A stretch of DNA of 28,596 nt, taken from assembly GCA_045105075.1 (NCBI GenBank), contig JBGCDD010000001.1, forward strand, positions 1 to 28,596, given 5' to 3'. The notes beneath the pieces were generated by a model. It saw only the letters and a program-made list of their open reading frames with translations. It was not told the DNA's origin and did no database searches. Shown piece by piece: positions 25,785 through 28,596 of this stretch. Source of the DNA: JBGCDD01 sp045105075. Its GTDB lineage: Bacteria; Pseudomonadota; Alphaproteobacteria; Rhodobacterales; Rhodobacteraceae. The translations under genes were made by a program, and so were the position numbers. How positions within the stretch are numbered: the first letter of the stretch is position 1; each line of letters opens with the position of its first letter.

Positions 25785-25799
25785 AAAACTGTACATTTT
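25785..25799. promoter_or_regulatory. Near-palindromic possible operator upstream of the Rieske gene (copy 2 of the 15-base motif)
   Basis: AAAACTGTACATTTT, the exact reverse complement of 6639-6653. It sits in the 65-base hutU-Rieske gap, 20 bases upstream of the Rieske start. The symmetric AAAA-x-TGTACA-x-TTTT form could bind a dimeric regulator and give the Rieske-GS-cupin genes their own control. The regulator is unknown. Confidence 0.35.
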
Positions 25800-25829
25800 G
25801 CACATGGGATTTTGAAATTCTTTACGCTT

Positions 25830-27500
25830 TCAGCCCAATATGCCAGGTAAACGCAATCCGTGGTCGCGCGCGCATTCGATTGCACTGTCATATCCGGCGT
25901 CCGCGTGGCGCCAAACGCCGCTGGCGGGGTCATTCCACAAGACCCGCTCAAGCTTTTCGGCGGCTTCAGCTGTGCCATCGGCGCAGATGACGACGCCGGC
26001 ATGTTGGGAGAACCCCATGCCGACCCCGCCGCCATGGTGCAGGCTGACCCATGTCGCACCCGAGGCGGTGTTGATCAGCGCGTTCAGCAACGGCCAGTCG
26101 GAAACGGCGTCGCTGCCATCGCGCATCGCTTCGGTCTCGCGGTTGGGCGAAGCGACGGAGCCAGCATCAAGATGGTCGCGCCCAATGACAACAGGTGCCG
26201 ACAATTCGCCGTTGGCAACCATTTCGTTAAACGCCAGACCCGCACGGTGACGATCGCCCAGACCAATCCAACAGATCCGCGCCGGCAACCCCTGAAACGC
26301 GATACGCTCGGCCGCCATATCGAGCCATTTGTGCAGATGGGTGTTTTCGGGAAAGAGTTCCTTCATCTTTGCATCGGTCTTGTAGATATCTTCGGGGTCG
26401 CCCGACAGAGCGCACCAGCGAAACGGGCCAATCCCACGGCAAAACAGCGGGCGAATATAAGCCGGGACAAAGCCCGGAAAGGCAAACGCCGTTTCAAGCC
26501 CCTCGTCCAGCGCGACTTGTCGGATGTTATTGCCGTAATCCAGCACCGGAACTCCGGCGTTCCAGAAGTCGACCATTGCAGCAACATGGGTTTTCATGCT
26601 GGCGCGCGCGGCTTTTTCCACTGCTTTTGGGTCACTTTCGCGCTTTTCGCGCCATTCAGCGACGCTCCACCCTTGCGGCAGATAGCCGTTGAGCGGATCA
26701 TGGGCGCTGGTCTGGTCGGTGACGATATCGGGGCGGACACCTCGCGCAACCAATTCGGGAAAGATGTCGGCCGCATTCCCCAGCAAACCAACCGATTTCG
26801 CCTGCCCGGCTTTGGTCCATTTGTCGATCAGTGCCAAAGCTTCATCCAGCGTTTCGGCGCGCTCGTCCAGATATTTGGTGCGCAGGCGAAAATCGATGCT
26901 GTCGGAATTACACTCAACCGCAAGGCAGCACGCGCCGGCAAAGACAGCGGCCAAAGGTTGTGCACCCCCCATGCCGCCAAGCCCGCCGGTCAAGATCCAT
27001 TTGCCGGTCAGATCCCCGTCGTAGTGCTGGCGCCCGGCTTCGGCAAAGGTTTCATAGGTGCCCTGAACGATGCCTTGGGTGCCGATGTAAATCCAGCTGC
27101 CAGCGGTCATCTGGCCATACATCATCAACCCTTTTTTATCGAGTTCGTTGAAATGATCCCAGGTGGCCCAATGCGGCACCAGATTCGAATTGGCGATCAG
27201 CACGCGCGGGGCTTGGGCGTGGGTACGGATGATCGCGACGGGTTTGCCAGATTGCACGATCAGGGTTTCATCGCCTTCCAGATCGCGAAGGCTGGCGACG
27301 ATTTGATCAAAGTCTTTCCAGGTGCGCGCGGCGCGCCCGATGCCGCCATAAACCACTAATTCTGTTGGGTTTTCAGCCACATCCGGGTGCAGATTGTTCA
27401 TCAGCATGCGCATCGCGGATTCGGTTTGCCAAGATTTGGCGGTGATCTCGGAGCCGGTGGGCGGCAGCACGGTGCGGGTGTTTTTGCGAGGATCGCTCAT
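25830..27500 (-). CDS. hutU: Urocanate hydratase
   Basis: It adds water to urocanate to form imidazolonepropionate, the second step of histidine degradation, using bound NAD+ as an electrophile. The 556-residue protein has the usual length and motifs: the TGGLGGMGGAQPLA nucleotide-binding loop, the QTSAHDPLNGY segment, the catalytic-region cysteine at 410 (GLPARICWIGLGDRHR) and the HHGGGVGMGFSQHAG motif. The start ATG overlaps the hutG stop (27497-27500), so hutG and hutU are translationally coupled. Nothing in the motifs suggests a substrate other than urocanate, although thiourocanate-type hydratases are close relatives. Confidence 0.97.
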   Translation of the reverse strand: MSDPRKNTRTVLPPTGSEITAKSWQTESAMRMLMNNLHPDVAENPTELVVYGGIGRAARTWKDFDQIVASLRDLEGDETLIVQSGKPVAIIRTHAQAPRVLIANSNLVPHWATWDHFNELDKKGLMMYGQMTAGSWIYIGTQGIVQGTYETFAEAGRQHYDGDLTGKWILTGGLGGMGGAQPLAAVFAGACCLAVECNSDSIDFRLRTKYLDERAETLDEALALIDKWTKAGQAKSVGLLGNAADIFPELVARGVRPDIVTDQTSAHDPLNGYLPQGWSVAEWREKRESDPKAVEKAARASMKTHVAAMVDFWNAGVPVLDYGNNIRQVALDEGLETAFAFPGFVPAYIRPLFCRGIGPFRWCALSGDPEDIYKTDAKMKELFPENTHLHKWLDMAAERIAFQGLPARICWIGLGDRHRAGLAFNEMVANGELSAPVVIGRDHLDAGSVASPNRETEAMRDGSDAVSDWPLLNALINTASGATWVSLHHGGGVGMGFSQHAGVVICADGTAEAAEKLERVLWNDPASGVWRHADAGYDSAIECARDHGLRLPGILG

Positions 27501-28273
27501 GTTGGGGTCCAGTTCGAAAGGGCGCTTAAGATGCGGGCAAGATGGGGGCGCAATCGCTCAGGCGTCAGGCTCCAGGGTGGTTTTTCCGCCGCCAGATAGG
27601 TGGATTGGGCCAGTTCCATCTGGATTGCGTGGCGGTTTTGGTCCGGTTGGCCGTAGTGGCGCGTGGTCCAGCCACCTTTGAAACGCGCGTTTTCAACTGT
27701 GGTGAACGGCGCGGTGCAGGCGTTTGCCACCCGCGTTTGGATGTCGCGCGCGCAGGTGATGCCGTCGTTGGTGCCGATGTTGAAATCCGGCAAAGTGCCG
27801 TCAAACAGGAACGGAATTTGGCTGCGGATGGAGTGGCAATCGTAAAGGATCACAAAACCATGCAAGGCGTGGACGCGGTCAAGCTCGGACGCCAGCGCGG
27901 CGTGATAGGGCGCATGATACCTGTCGCGGCGTTCGGCGATTTCATCCGGGCCGGGTTGTTGCCCCTCACTCCAGATGTCGCGGCCATCAAAATCGGTGAG
28001 CGGCACCAGCGTCGTGGTGTTTTGCCCCGGATAAAGGCTGACGCCACCGGGATCGCGATTGGCGTCGATCACGTAGCGGTGGATGTGGCTTTGCACGACG
28101 GTGGTACCGGGCAAAAGGCCATCGTAAAGCGCGTTAATATGCCAATCGGTGTCGGCCAAAAGCTGCCCGTTGGGGTTAAGCCGCGCGGCGATGGCGTCGG
28201 GCACATGCGTGCCGCCATGGGGTTGGCCCAACACGATAGGGCTGTTGCCTTGTTGAACGGAAAACACACTCAT
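27497..28273 (-). CDS. hutG: N-formylglutamate deformylase
   Basis: A 258-residue enzyme that hydrolyses N-formylglutamate to glutamate and formate, the last step of the five-step (HutF-type) histidine pathway. Typical motifs are VLGQPHGGTHVP, VIDANRDPGG, LYDCHSIRSQIPFLFDG, the NIGTNDG segment, KGGWTTRHYGQP and HAIQMELAQSTYL, which supply the zinc and substrate ligands of the FGase family. It overlaps hutH by four bases and hutU by four bases. This type of HutG implies that a formiminoglutamate deiminase (hutF) exists, probably upstream beyond the right edge. Confidence 0.95.
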   Translation of the reverse strand: MSVFSVQQGNSPIVLGQPHGGTHVPDAIAARLNPNGQLLADTDWHINALYDGLLPGTTVVQSHIHRYVIDANRDPGGVSLYPGQNTTTLVPLTDFDGRDIWSEGQQPGPDEIAERRDRYHAPYHAALASELDRVHALHGFVILYDCHSIRSQIPFLFDGTLPDFNIGTNDGITCARDIQTRVANACTAPFTTVENARFKGGWTTRHYGQPDQNRHAIQMELAQSTYLAAEKPPWSLTPERLRPHLARILSALSNWTPT

Positions 28274-28596
28274 GCCGAGAGTTCCGGAAAGGGTTGAGAT
28301 GTCGCGCGCAGCGGTGAGCCATGCGCCACCAATTGCGCGGCGGTTTCGAGATCGGGGGCCAAAAAGCGATTTTTGATGAGGCTTTGCACATGCGTCCTTA
28401 GCGTGGACAGCACCGATTGCAGCGGTTTTCTGGACGTCAGGGCGGCGCGAAATTCGACGCTTTGCGCTGCGCAGAGCAGCTTGATCCCTATGATCCGATT
28501 GAAGTTTTCTATCATAACACCCAGCCGGCGCGCACCGTGCGCGACCATTGAAACGTGATCTTCCTGATTGTTGCTGGTCGGCGTTGGATCGACCAT
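28270..28596 (-). CDS. hutH: Histidine ammonia-lyase, C-terminal part (5' end outside window)
   Basis: Only the last 108 residues are visible, and the frame is open at the right edge. PTSNNQEDHVSMVAHGARRLG matches the conserved C-terminal region of histidine ammonia-lyase, which deaminates histidine to urocanate. The MIO-forming Ala-Ser-Gly lies outside the window. The stop overlaps the hutG start (ATGA), so it heads the visible part of the operon. The methionine at the window edge is internal, not the true start. Confidence 0.93.
   Translation of the reverse strand: MVDPTPTSNNQEDHVSMVAHGARRLGVMIENFNRIIGIKLLCAAQSVEFRAALTSRKPLQSVLSTLRTHVQSLIKNRFLAPDLETAAQLVAHGSPLRATSQPFPELSA

Noticed and set aside
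25860..27359. Plus-strand open frame of 499 codons opposite hutU
   Set aside because: It is a shadow of the strongly conserved urocanate hydratase frame.

Overview
The window looks like a chromosomal segment of a high-GC alphaproteobacterium, most likely Rhodobacterales (Roseobacter group). The reasons are the tight gpmI-envC-ctpA gene order, a DnaE2 polymerase with an alphaproteobacterial-type SOS box, CtrA-type boxes (TTAA-N7-TTAAC), a GlxA-type AraC regulator next to amine-oxidising genes, and a hut operon. This assignment is inference from gene content. I saw no rRNA, tRNA, CRISPR array or intact insertion sequence.

Layout. Positions 1-2743 (minus) hold most of an unusual ABC-transporter-like protein with a C-terminal cyclic-nucleotide-binding-type domain and degenerate ATPase motifs; its end lies off the left edge. 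Positions 2888-6533 (plus) carry ilvD, an overlapping lipoprotein gene and two coupled uncharacterised genes. A convergent gap at 6534-6746 holds two CtrA-like boxes, a palindrome and a bidirectional terminator. On the minus strand from 14810 down to 6747 run dnaE2 (lacking its usual C-terminal domain), a serine hydrolase, gpmI, envC and ctpA. Positions 14811-15678 form a gene-poor stretch with two diverged inverted segments that look like gene remnants.

The right half looks catabolic. A GlxA-family regulator (15679-16701, minus) diverges from a plus-strand series: DUF1272 protein, phosphatase-like protein, small [2Fe-2S] protein, FAD oxidoreductase with a BFD-like domain, Old Yellow Enzyme, NIPSNAP protein and sulfatase (16748-22501). 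Facing it on the minus strand is a histidine-utilisation operon, hutH (partial)-hutG-hutU, followed by a Rieske oxygenase, a glutamine-synthetase-like gamma-glutamyl ligase and a cupin (28596 to 22503).

How they work together. HutH, HutU and HutG are enzymes of histidine breakdown to glutamate. A Rieske oxygenase and a GS-like ligase directly after hutU suggest an extra oxidative branch for a histidine-like or other nitrogenous ring compound or amine. The divergent cluster has two of the subunits expected of an amino-acid or opine dehydrogenase but not the substrate-oxidising flavoprotein usually found with them. The substrates of both sets are unknown.
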